In this document: in pieces, positions 37,809-47,700 of the stretch
Position numbering within the stretch: position 1 is the stretch's first letter
Layout: each line of letters starts with the position of its first letter
Source of the DNA: Amblyornis subalaris
Lineage: Eukaryota > Chordata > Aves > Passeriformes > Ptilonorhynchidae
Length of the DNA: 64,000 bases
Direction of reading: 5' to 3'
Assembly (NCBI GenBank): GCA_018881555.1
Contig: JACAXG010000168.1
Coordinates: 1,585,001 to 1,649,000 of the forward strand
Notes under the pieces: model-generated
Database searches by the model: none
The model's input: only the letters and a program-made list of their open reading frames with translations
Told to the model about the DNA's origin: nothing
Translations under genes and position numbers: made by a program

Positions 37809-37896
37809 TCAGCTGAATCCTTTGAGGTCTCTCAGGCAGAGCTCTGAGAAGGGATTTAATGGTGGCAGCTCTGACTTCAGTGAGGTTAAAGCAGCC
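37809..37896 (+). repeat. Ancient local duplication, copy A (offset 297 bp)
   Basis: Aligns without gaps to 38,106-38,193 at about 70% identity. Shared blocks include TCAGCTGNATCC, CTCTCAGG, CTGAGAA, TGGTGGCA and GTTAAAGCAGCC. The constant 297-bp offset argues for a tandem duplication or two copies of an old repeat. Confidence 0.6.
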
Positions 37897-38105
37897 AGAA
37901 AGGGGCAGATCACCAAAAAGATTCTCCTCAAACTTTTCTGGGCCATATGGAACCAGCCTGGGTCTCACCTCACCCATCACNGCACTGCCAGGGCCCAGCC
38001 AAACACAATCTGGTTGAGCTGAGGAGCCCCACAAGAGCCAGGACACCTCAGGACAGCCTCCTGGGATGATGAGCATGGAAAATCTCATTTGCTGGATCCA
38101 AATGT

Positions 38106-38193
38106 TCAGCTGCATCCTTCAAGTGCTCTCAGGAAGATGCCTGAGAAAGGCTTCACTGGTGGCATCTGTGACTTTCCCNGTGTTAAAGCAGCC
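38106..38193 (+). repeat. Ancient local duplication, copy B
   Basis: Partner of 37,809-37,896, same strand. Flanks outside the 88-bp core do not align by eye, so the unit could be an uncharacterised interspersed element and not a simple tandem copy. Confidence 0.6.
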
Positions 38194-40067
38194 CTGGAAC
38201 ACCATAAAACTGGTGGATTCACGAGGTCAGATTAACCCTCCTGCATTGGGGATGGCATTGTGAGCTTTTCATGGATGCTCTGAGAGGCTGCTCAGCTGCT
38301 GGCAGGGATAATGTGGAATTTGACTCATTTCAAGGACTCTCAAGCACAAAGGTGGCAGGACTGGGCAGAGCTGGAGTGTCCCCAGAGCCCGGCAGGATCA
38401 GACACTCCAGGCACAAAGAGCGGGAGAGGAGGACGGGCTTGAGGGGTTTGGTTGGGAACACAAAGAGCCTGAGAAGGACTCCTGCTGGGAAAGAGGGATG
38501 GGGGGAGCTGCTGGCCCAGGCAGGAGCTGCCTGTGCCTCTCCCCTTTAGTGCCCAGCATCCAACCTGTCCCCACGGAAGGGCAGAACTNGTCTGTGCCAC
38601 CTCCAGCCAAACGGGGGAGAGAGTCCAAGCACAGCACAGCCCTGCAGCCCCACAGCTCCGAGCCGACGGCTCAGGGGGTCCTGCCCTCAGCCCACGCTGG
38701 CCCTGCTGCTCCGCTGGCACCAGCCCTGCCTTGGGAGGCAGGAGCTGGGGCAGGGAGGGAGGCAGTGGGAAGGTGGGTACGGCTGGAACGGAGACCACAC
38801 GGACCCGATTTTCGGAGGTGTTGATGCAAAACTCACCGAGTTGCACAGAAGTGTGGGGGTGAGAGCCTCGACAGATGCAGGGGATGAGGGCAGGGTGGAG
38901 TGGGTGGGGGTGAGACACGGCAGGCAGGGCTCTGAACTGCTGCCTCAGCTCTGGGAATACAGATCCAGAACCCACAAGAGAATCATCTCCNCACTTCACT
39001 TCGTGCAACAGGTCCAGCCCCAAGCCCTGCCGCACCAGGCAAACCCAGGGCACGGCTCTAAAACCCACCTGGGACTAAACAAACCCTCCTGGCTGCACCG
39101 GGACGCGGGGAAACAGCCCAGCATCGCCACACAGAGGGGCNGGAAGCGGCTTCGCACCCTCACCTCCCCTCCCAGGCTGCTGACACGGCTCGGGGCAGCT
39201 TTTGCTGCACCAGGGGTGACTCCACGCTCCAGAGCAGCACCCAGCACCCCTCTCCTCACGGACCGCGGGGCCAATGNACCTCCAGCTATTTGCTGTAATT
39301 GTCTCCCTAATCACATGCAGTTCCCGGAGTTCCATTTGTCTCCGTGCAGGGTAATTTGCTTTTCCCCGGCACTGCTGGCCGAGTCTCTCGCTGGAGCCCT
39401 GAGCCTGCAGCCGCTCAGCGCGGCCGAGGGGGGCCTGAATTAGATTATTGCTCCTAATAAAAATGAGTCTAATGGAATTACACAACAAGACCAGATTAAA
39501 GTCAGCTGCTATGAAAATCCTGGGTTCGGATTGGGGTTAGCTGAGACAACAAGCAGAGGGCTCAGCCCTCTCCTGTCTCCCGGCCCCACACATCCAGAGG
39601 GAGGTAACCCAGGACACAGAAGTGTGAGGAGTTAAATGCAAAAGCCTCGGAGCACTTTCCCCCCTTTCCCATAAACTGCACCACAACGAGGTTCTTCACA
39701 CTCTGCTTCCTCAAGGACTCAGCCAGGTTTACAAGGAAACATTGGCACCATTTCCTTGGTGTGTTGGTCTTTTTAGATTTGGAAGGGTTTTTTGAGGGAC
39801 TACCTGAGGAATGAGGCACAGGAATGACAATATCAGAGCAGGGGATGGTCTCTGACTTGACACTTGTCACTGTCTTTCTCAGCAAATGGGTGGGGGAAGC
39901 CCTAAGTGGAGAATTCATTAGCGGTGTTCCCGTGAGAGGAGGTTTCCTGTAGCCCTCAGGAGCTCAGTGACCATCACACCCTGACCCAGGAGCTCCGTGG
40001 ACTTGGCTCTGTCACCCCTGCATAGGCACAGAGTTCTCAGGATTTACACCACCGTGCCCTGCAGTCA

Positions 40068-40312
40068 CAGGGTCGCAGAATCTCAAAANCATTGAGGTTG
40101 GAAAAGCCCTCCCAGCCCATCGAGTCCAAGCTGTGCCTGATCCCCACCTTGTCCCCAGCCCAGAGCACNGAGTGCCACGTCCAGGCCTTCCTTGCACATC
40201 TCCAGGGATAGGGACTCCAAACCTCCCTGGGCAGCCCCTTCCAATGCCTGACCACCCTTTCCATGGAGAAATTCCTCCTGGTGTCCAACCCGACCCTCCC
40301 CTGGCACAGCTG
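40068..40312 (-). mobile_element. CR1 LINE 3'-end fragment, second subfamily
   Basis: Minus-oriented copy like 7,795-8,160: CATTGAGGTTGGAAAAGCCC terminus, CCCATCGAGTCCAAGCTGTG, CCAAACCTCCCTGGGCAGCC, ATGCCTGACCACCCTTTCCA, CCTCCTGGTGTCCAACCCGA and a final CCCTCCCCTGGCACAGC. Confidence 0.88.
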
Positions 40313-41528
40313 AAGTCGCTGCAGACCCGCAGGCAGCCGAAGCCAGCGCGGCTCCTCAGTGAGATCCCTCAGATCATTTCCATTTGTACCCCTGTGAACC
40401 AGCCCAAGCACGGGGCAATCCTGCCCTGCCTCCCCACTCCTGCACACCAGCGAGTGTGGGAAGGATGGTGCTTTCCTGCTTTTCCCTCCAATCCCAGCTG
40501 TGCTTTCAAACACAAACCCCCAGGGAATATTCCCATAGCGTGCAGTGTGACAGTTGGATGTGCCAGGCAATGTGCTGCCTCCTGGCACCTTCCTGGCACA
40601 CATTCCATCCCCTCCTACTGCTCCCGCAGCGTGGGAGGCAGCAGGAAGCACGGCCAGTCCCCACAGAGACACTGGGGTCCTCACCTTGTCCCCACACCCC
40701 CCCAGGCGCTGCCTCCTGCTGTCTCCAGGAGCGGAGGAGTGGGGAAAGCGGGACAGAGCCGAGGTGTCCTCAAAGGAAAGGGGGGAATTCCCAGCTCCTT
40801 CTCTTCAGTCCCACTCAGAGCACAGGCTCCTGCATCCCCTGTCCCATGTCAGGCTGCCTCTCCCCTGCATTCACCTGGCAACCCACGAGTCCCAGAGCGT
40901 TCCCAGCCCCGTTCTGGCAGCACCTGTACCCTGCTCTTTGTCCCGCCTCAGATTTCCTGGAATACCTGGAAAAGGGGAGCACATGTGGAAAACTCGAGGC
41001 ATGCCAGCTGGCTCCAGAGGACGGGGAGGAGGAGGAGGAGGGGGAGCAGCAGAAGCACTGCTGGCACTTGCAGGAAGGCAGTTGGCGCAGAGGAGCTGAA
41101 TGTACGATCTGGACACTTCCTAGAAGGCCTTAATGAGCCCACAGGCTCAGTCAGAGCACTCCTGAATCAGAGCTTACAAAGTCCTGGGGAAACTCAGCTA
41201 TTTATGTCTGTNCCCAGTCAGAGCCTGCTCAGGGAAGTAAGACAAACACACCTTGGTGTGGAAGGAGCTGTTATTTAAGCAAACTCACAGCCTGACTCAT
41301 GTTTGCTTTCCAACGGCNTTACTGGACAGAGCCGACAGTGCCAAGGTCGGGCTGGCAAAGGAAAGGAGCAGACTGAAGATCTCTTCAGAGCAGAGGAAGG
41401 TGCTGCTCTCCTTGCCTGTCACAGCAGTCCCCATTCCTGGTGGGAATGCCGGGAGGGTCCCTGTTCCCTGGGCACACCCGTGGCTCTGCCCCCAAGGAGT
41501 TGCACTGCATGAACTGCTGCACGTCCTG

Positions 41529-41606
41529 AGACAGCTTCCCCCGAGACTGACCCCGGCCAGGCTGCCCGAGACACCTTCCCCCGAGACTGACCCCGGCCAC
41601 GCTGTC
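41529..41606. repeat. 39-bp tandem duplication (two copies)
   Basis: Two adjacent copies of a 39-bp unit starting GAGACAGCTTCCCCCGAGAC and ending near CGGCCAGGCTGCC, differing at a few positions. Confidence 0.9.
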
Positions 41607-42329
41607 CATCACCCTCTGCCACAGCCACAAAATCCAAGTCATCTCCTCAAAACCTCCCCCCTGCCTCTGCCAAGCAAGAACAGCCAACTGCAGCGGCAGG
41701 GGACAGAGAAAAATCATCCTCCTTGAAGAAACGCTGGGCAGTATTCCCATTACAAGAAAAGTATTTTATTTTTAAGAAGAAATGAAGTCAGAATGACATC
41801 ACACGTTTCAAAGCACAGCCCAGGCCAACTGCCACTGCTGTCTGGGAGCTCAGAGCTGCCAAACCAGGACGTGGCTCTTCCTCACCGCCCTCAAGCAGCA
41901 GACACTTGCAGCTCTGTAATGTTTGAATTACTCACCCTTCTATCAAGTTTCCGAGGGTGCAGTTTGTTTTGGAGCAAGGAAAGCTGCCTCAGGGGGGTGA
42001 GGAAGCGACACTGTATTTTCACTCTCAGGCACAGCTCTGTCTCTCCCGGTGTCGGATCCACAAACCGGCTCCGCTCCCGGCACCTCAGTCAAAGCACTCG
42101 GACAGGGGCAGGACCCCTGTGAACTCCCCTCAGCTCTGGAGCCGGTCTGAGCAGGCTTCAGCAGCAACTAAGTGCTTTAACCTCAGTGACACGAGCTTGG
42201 AATGGGTATGGAACCTGAAGATCCGATAGGACCGGAGCCTTTGCCCTCTGGACCNCGGGACACACCTGGCAGAGCACAGAGCTGCCCCAGTCCCCACAGC
42301 TCCACTGCTGGAAAACACCTTCCTTCATC

Positions 42330-42470
42330 ACACAGTCACGGAACTGTTAAGGCTGGAAAACCCCTCTGAGATCCTCGAGTCCAGCCGATCCCCCGGCACT
42401 GCCGAGGCCACCACAAGCTACGTCCCCAAGTGCCACACGTTCCTTGAACACTTCCAGGGACTGCCATTCA
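42330..42470 (-). mobile_element. CR1 LINE 3'-end fragment (diverged)
   Basis: Minus-oriented CR1 end adjoining the CpG island: CACAGTCACGGAACTGTTAA, GGCTGGAAAACCCCTCTGAG, ATCCTCGAGTCCAGCCGATC and CCACACGTTCCTTGAACACT. More diverged than the others, and the last repeat before the island starts. Confidence 0.75.
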
Positions 42471-42738
42471 TGCTCACTTTAAGCAAAGTTTCCCACTCCG
42501 GCGATGCTCCCNGCCCGGTGACTTCCCCCGTGCCGGCCGCAATCCCGTTCCTCGCCTTCCTGGGGTCAGTGCTGCCCACTCCCGCACTTTTCTGGGCACA
42601 CGAGCCGCGCATCCCGGCCGAGCCGGCGCTCGCGGGTGCCGCTCACCCCCTCTCACCTTTACTTGTGCAGCCACACACGCTCCGACCTCCCCCGAGCTGC
42701 CTCCGAGCGCTCCGGGGCTCCGGCTCCGCCGCGCCCGC

Positions 42739-42910
42739 GGGATGCTCCGCACCGCGGGATGCCCCGCACCGCACCGCGGGATGCTCGGCCCCGCACCGCG
42801 GGATGCTCCGCACGGCACCCGAGGGATGCTCCGCACCGCACCCGAGGGATGCTCGGCCCCGCACCGCGGGATGCTCCGCATCGCACCGCTGGATGCCCAT
42901 CACCGCACCC
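42739..42910. repeat. 22-23 bp GC-rich minisatellite in the CpG island
   Basis: Eight copies of a unit like GGGATGCTCCGCACCGCACC. ATG of successive units falls at 42,742, 42,759, 42,781, 42,803, 42,826, 42,849, 42,871 and 42,893, giving spacings of 17 and 22-23 bp. Nearly every unit carries several CpGs. Confidence 0.92.
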
Positions 42911-43172
42911 GCATCACCCCCGGCGCTGCCGAGGGGCGCTCCCGGGCCGGGGACGGCGAGATAACTGCCCCCGGCGAGGGTCTGCCACCATCCCCACCAG
43001 ANTCCCCGTCCGCCCTCTCCCTCCTCCTCTCACCATGGCCGGGGCAAAGCCCCGCGGCGCCCGGCGCGGCTCCCCCGGCGCGGCCGCTCATCCCGGCGGG
43101 GCAGGACGGGCTGTCCGCGCTGCCCGGCTGCGGGATGCGCTCCTGCCCGCCCACCTGCGGGGCTGCGGGGCT

Positions 43173-43410
43173 GCGGTTCCTCCCGCCCCGGTGCGGGATG
43201 CGGGGCTGTGGGGATGCGGTTCCTCCCGCCCCGGTGCGGGATGCGGGGCCGTGGGGTTGCGGTTCCTCCCGCCCCGGTGCGGGATTGTGGGGTTGCGGTT
43301 CCTCCCGCCCCGGTGCGGGGCCCTGGGGATGCGGTTCCGCCCGCCCCGGTGCGGGATGCGGGGCTNTGGGGTTGCGGGGCTCTGGGGCTGCGGTTCCGCC
43401 CGCCCCGCGG
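43173..43410. repeat. 43/36-bp GC-box minisatellite in the CpG island
   Basis: Six copies of a unit containing GCGGTTCCTCCCGCCCCGGT, beginning at 43,173, 43,216, 43,259, 43,295, 43,331 and 43,390. Units are 43, 43, 36, 36 and 59 bp apart. On the minus strand each unit shows GGGGCGGG, a good match to an Sp1/KLF GC box. Confidence 0.92.
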
Positions 43411-43724
43411 GCAGCGCCCGCCCCCGGCCCGCCCCGCGCGGTGAGCGGGGGATGCCCGGCCCCGGCCCTGCCCCCGCCCCGCCCGGGGAAAGCCGGCGCC
43501 GTCCCCCCCGAGGCACGAAGCCTCTCCTCGCCCCGCGGCCCCCCGGGGTCGCGTGAGCGCCGTGGGCAGGGCGGCTCTCCCTCCCTTCATCCCGGGGAAT
43601 TCTCGCCCGCGCTGCTCCCTCGCTCTCCGAGCGCCTTCAGGGATCGGTGGTTTGGTTTGTTTGCTTGTGTGCGGAAGGGAAGCGGAGCAAGCCCGTCTTA
43701 CTATAACTCACTCGGTAGGACTCA

Positions 43725-43820
43725 GTTTTTAAAAGATCTGAGGGGTTTTGGCAAAGATCTTTCAGTGGATTTCTCAAAACAAACAAACAAACTTGGCGGC
43801 GTTTCCAAGCACACCGCAAG
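43725..43820 (+). repeat. Short direct duplication, copy A
   Basis: The core AGATCTGAGGGGTTTTGGCA ... CAGTGGATTTCTC at 43,734-43,775 recurs at 44,381 with 40 of 42 bases identical. Weaker similarity continues through a GGCGGCGTTT block after an (AAAC)n expansion unique to this copy. Confidence 0.85.
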
Positions 43821-44371
43821 GGCTTTTCCACTTGCAGTGCCAGCCCAGCTCCTCTGACATTATCAGAGCTTTGGCAGCCGAAATCTGGCCCTGAGACCCT
43901 TTACAAACCTCAGTGTTGGCAGAGGAGGACACCACAACCAGCTCATCAGCTGAAATTTTAAAATACACATTGCGATATTAGCCNGAGCATAAACACAGGA
44001 TGGGAGCAGCTCCATCTCCAGGCGTGCTCCCCTTTCACTTCTGCAGCTACAGTTTGGGGGTTTGGGGTTTCAAGCCTTTGTGCAGTCCCTGCGAGATCTT
44101 CAGGCTGGNATTTCTCAGAGTAGAAATCCATTGGAACAGGGAGATGCAGAGCACACACAAGCTCAGAGAAGTAATCGGGTTTGGAGACACCCACTCCATG
44201 CCCTTTAATCACAGCTGAGTCCTTGCCCCAGGAAAAGGGACCTCTCCAATCGTGTGTGGATGCAGGAGAAACCAGAGCACCCTCAGAATTGCAATCTATG
44301 CTGCTGGCTGACAAAATACATCAAAAAATAAATGTATATTAAACACATTATCAACTCATTTGATAGCACCC

Positions 44372-44455
44372 ATTTTTCAAAGATCTGAGGGGTTTGGGCA
44401 AAGATTTTTCAGTGGATTTCTCCCAAGAGTGGCGGTGTTTTCAGCCACTGCAGGC
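44372..44455 (+). repeat. Short direct duplication, copy B
   Basis: Partner of 43,725-43,820 at an offset of 647 bp, same strand: AGATCTGAGGGGTTTGGGCA, then a GGCGGTGTTTT block. The intervening 550 bp is not duplicated. Confidence 0.85.
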
Positions 44456-47088
44456 AAACACACCCTCCCAGGCTGCCAGGCCTCGTGTGTGCTGCATGTG
44501 TTTGTCCATCACTATAGAAACTGAAAGCCAGAGAAAGAATAACATTAACGAGAGTAAAACGTATCAAATCCATGGAGGAACACCTTGTCAGAGTTTGGAT
44601 TTTCTCAGACTCGAAGGACCAAAGCCAGAGTGAGTGAAGCTGGCCTGGGTGGAGCTGAGATGGGGCAGTTTAAAAGCAGCAGTTAAAGAGTTCCTGAAAC
44701 AATTTTGGTTTGCCTTCATTTTTTCTCCATGGTACTAACGTGAACTTTCTGGACATTGTTAATATCTATTAATANTTGATACTACTAATAGCTACTCACT
44801 AGTATAGCCTCCAGCTTTGATGCTGAATTTCTATATAAATAAATGTAGCTTGATGTCCCTTCGTGGAGCAGTTGTAGCACTTCCTCCCAAGATCTGAGTG
44901 CTCAGAGCAGCTCCTCACCTGCCTTCAGAGGTGTTCCCAGCCAGGATCTCCAGCAGCAGCTCCTAAGGATCCTGATGGCACAAANGGAAAAACGTCAGAG
45001 TGTGGAGCCCTGAGCCAAGCCCATCCTGCAGGTTAGGAGTGGAAGAACCGAAGTCAAATGGGCTACTGTGCTCTGCTTTCAGTGCTTCTGTGGATTGAGG
45101 AGCAGCAGCACTCAGGGGCAGGGTTAAAGCTGCTCAGGGAATGGGATTTTGGTGCTTGGAGGAGGCAGAGTCCAAGCCCCTTCCATCCCTGGGTGTTCTG
45201 CACCTGAGCCATGCCGAACCCCAACGCTGCCATCAGCTGGGGTCATGTTCCATCCCACCTCCTCTCCAGGCACATTGCCCTCCAGGATTATCAAAGGTTT
45301 ATTCATCCTGAATGGGACGCCTAAAAAAATGTAATCCAATTTTTAAACAGGAAAATTGGAAAGGATTAGAAAGCGAGATAAAACCCCTGCTTTATCTTCT
45401 TCCCCCCACTCCCCCTTTCCTTTTCTCCCTGCTCTAACAATGATAAATCCCAAGATGTAGTTGAGAAAAAGAGTGGCTGAGTGATTCATCGGGCCTGAAT
45501 CACAGTCACTCTGCAGAGGAATTCGCCGCTGTGCTGCTGCAGGTGTAACTCCNTCCCTGCCTGAGGTCCCTGGCTGCACCCTGGGGAGCAGGGGGGNAGG
45601 TGAACCCAGCCCGACAGAGCAGCCTGCGGTGTGCTCCCCCTGAGCACGGCGTGGTCTCCTCGGCCCGGCTGCGTGGGAGGGGTTTCATTAAACAGGGAGC
45701 TGGAATACATTAAATTTCCCAGGGTGATACCCACAGTGTGATCACGCAGCCTCCCACTCCCCTGGGAAAGAACTTTCCTGTCTATTCCATTTTAAATGCG
45801 AGCTTCCCCCCTCTCTCTCAGAGATTACCCCTGGAGNGATCCCACTGAGCCTGGGATACAGCACCCACTGGGACCCAGAGCTGAGCTGGAAAATCTGGAT
45901 TCGGCCGCTGAACAGCTGGGATTTCCCAGTGGTTGGGATCCCAGTCCTGGATTCTGAGGGAAATCAGAGGNGAGGGAGGAGGACAATTCTGGTCTGCAGC
46001 TGATTTACAGCATCAGCTGGGTTGGTGCTTGTCCNTGCATGGAATTACATCCCTGTTGTCACCAGCTCCTTCCTTCACTTCATCCAGTCAAGGGAGCAAC
46101 CTGGAATGCCACGAGTCCACATTCCCAGACTCCTGGTAAAAGTGCTCAGCCAAGCCAAGGTGAGGAACAGTTCCAGAGTGAAATGGTGAGAAGGAAGAGG
46201 CTCCCAGTGGTGATTCCTGAGCAGACAGGCCTTTCAATAATCCAACTCTGCCATCTGTGGTACAAACTCTCTGTTTGCACAGCACTGGGCTCTGTTCACC
46301 AGGTGTTATTTATAGCACCACCTGCAAACACAAATCTAAAAGCCAGTTTAAGGCAGGACTGACTTTTATCTTTAAAGGAGAACATTTGGGTTCATTTTTA
46401 CCAGTGTAACTGTCACTGTTTGGAGCACAGACANGGTTAGTTCAGGTTTCATCTGAGAGGCACAAAGTTATTTTGAAACAGCCTCTCAGAGNGACTCTTG
46501 GAGATATTTGTTGTCTCAGGACCAAAGATGGAGCCAAAGCAAGGGGCAACCATGTCAGCAGCAGCTGGAGAGTCAGAGCTGGAGGCAAATCCCACATTTA
46601 CAGTGTGTGAGCTGGAAACTGCTAAACAATCCATCAGAAATGGAAGGACGAGACTCCTCCTGGCAGAGGTTCTTGGAGTCCTGGGCCATCTCNATCTCTC
46701 TGTAGGCCACAGAAGTGTGACAGAACTTTCCATCATTTTCTTTAGGTTTTTTCATTTTTAATCCTATTTCTAATGAGAAATTTCCACTTGGTTCTCTTCT
46801 CCAGCAAAGAAGTTTTNGAAGAAAAAGGGAGCAGGAATCCACCTCCTGCCTCCTGCCATCCCCCCAGTGCTGAGGGGTGGTCTGGTGTTTGTCCTGCCCT
46901 GCAGGGGACACTGCAGAGACACGATTCCAGGATAAACTGGGAAAAGAGAGGGAAGCCTGAGTGCAGGGGAGCTGGGACAGCAGAGCCACCTCTCCCTAGG
47001 CTGCCTTCGGAGCCTTCCTTCCTCCCAGCATCCCGTGCCAGGAGGGAGGTGACACAGGCCCCTTCCCTCCCCTCCCCCTGGCAGAGCA

Positions 47089-47151
47089 CAGGGATGAATT
47101 GCTGGGATGTGGAGCCCTCGCAGGGATGAATTGCTGGGATGTGGAGCCCTC
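47089..47151. repeat. 32-bp perfect tandem duplication
   Basis: Two adjacent copies of a unit starting CAGGGATGAATTGCTGGGAT and ending GGAGCCCTC, identical over 31 bases. Likely recent replication slippage or an allele-specific duplication. Confidence 0.95.
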
Positions 47152-47559
47152 ATTTCCATGCAGAGGAGGCTGTGTGCAATTCCAGGAGCGCTGCAGCTCC
47201 GCGTGAGCACGGAGAGCTCATGCAAGTGTGAGTAAGAGAGCTCGGTGAATCATTCATCATGGATTATTGATAGGATTAATTTTACCTCCTTTTCTGCTCT
47301 CAGGATGCCCACAAGCCCCCCTGAATTTATTTTTCCCTCTTTTATGGAATATTTCTGTGGAGATATTTCTGGAGCCAAAGTAGATTGAAGCCGAGTGATT
47401 TTTCTCCTCTTTGCTGGGCTGGATGAGATGTTGGCAGTCAGGTTAACCCTTGAGAAGTCTCCCTGGGAGTGTCTTCTCTTCGGGCATCTGAGCCCAGGAG
47501 CTTCAGAATCTTCCCTCCTGAACGTTCACACAAATGAAGTGCAGTCATGGGGATCCTGG

Positions 47560-47700
47560 AGGCTCTGGAATATCCCCAGGGAGGAGACTTGACACCTTCC
47601 CTAGGATCNGCTCCAGGGCTCGGGCACTGCCCAGGGAAGAAGTTCTGCCTCCTGTCCAGGTCCNTCCNGTCCTGAGGAGCCCAGAGCTGGACACAGCTTA
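47560..47700 (-). mobile_element. CR1 LINE 3'-region fragment
   Basis: Reverse complement of the CR1 type seen at 63,618-63,910: CTGGAATATCCCCAGGGAGG, then GGGCACTGCCCAGGGAAGAA and AGTTCTGCCTCCTGTCCAGG. Many N calls; diverged. Confidence 0.7.

Larger units (their letters stand above)
20965..42509. other. 21.5 kb with no recognisable coding exon (putative HTR4 5' intron / intergenic)
   Basis: No open segment in either strand resembles a known protein. In particular there is no long uninterrupted frame of the kind expected for the intronless ADRB2 gene that follows HTR4 in mammals. Contents are CR1 fragments, two minisatellites, a long polypyrimidine tract, an A-rich low-complexity stretch (22,355-22,470), a purine-rich stretch (20,040-20,092) and homeodomain-site-like AT-rich islands near 21,300-21,480 and 39,270-39,510. 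If the CpG island at 42.5-43.6 kb is the HTR4 promoter, all of this is HTR4 intron. Confidence 0.6.
42510..43640 (-). promoter_or_regulatory. CpG island, candidate HTR4 promoter / first exon
   Basis: About 1.1 kb of very GC-rich, CpG-dense DNA, the strongest island outside the SLC26A2-type coding exons. On the minus strand two consensus donors are visible: TAAAG/GTGAGA (exon end at 42,657) and CCATG/GTGAGA (exon end at 43,034). Either could close a non-coding first exon that splices to the HTR4 leader acceptor at 20,964. A plus-strand donor (GCGCG/GTGAGC near 43,437) is also present, so divergent or opposite transcription is possible. Assigning the island to HTR4 is inference from its being the nearest upstream island. 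Confidence 0.5.

Noticed and set aside
42636..43556. Long plus-strand open frame through the CpG island, including an ATG in perfect CACCATGG context at 43,035
   Set aside because: The translation is a repeat of Pro/Ala/Gly/Arg words produced by the minisatellites; other frames and the opposite strand are equally open because the DNA is GC-rich and stop-poor.
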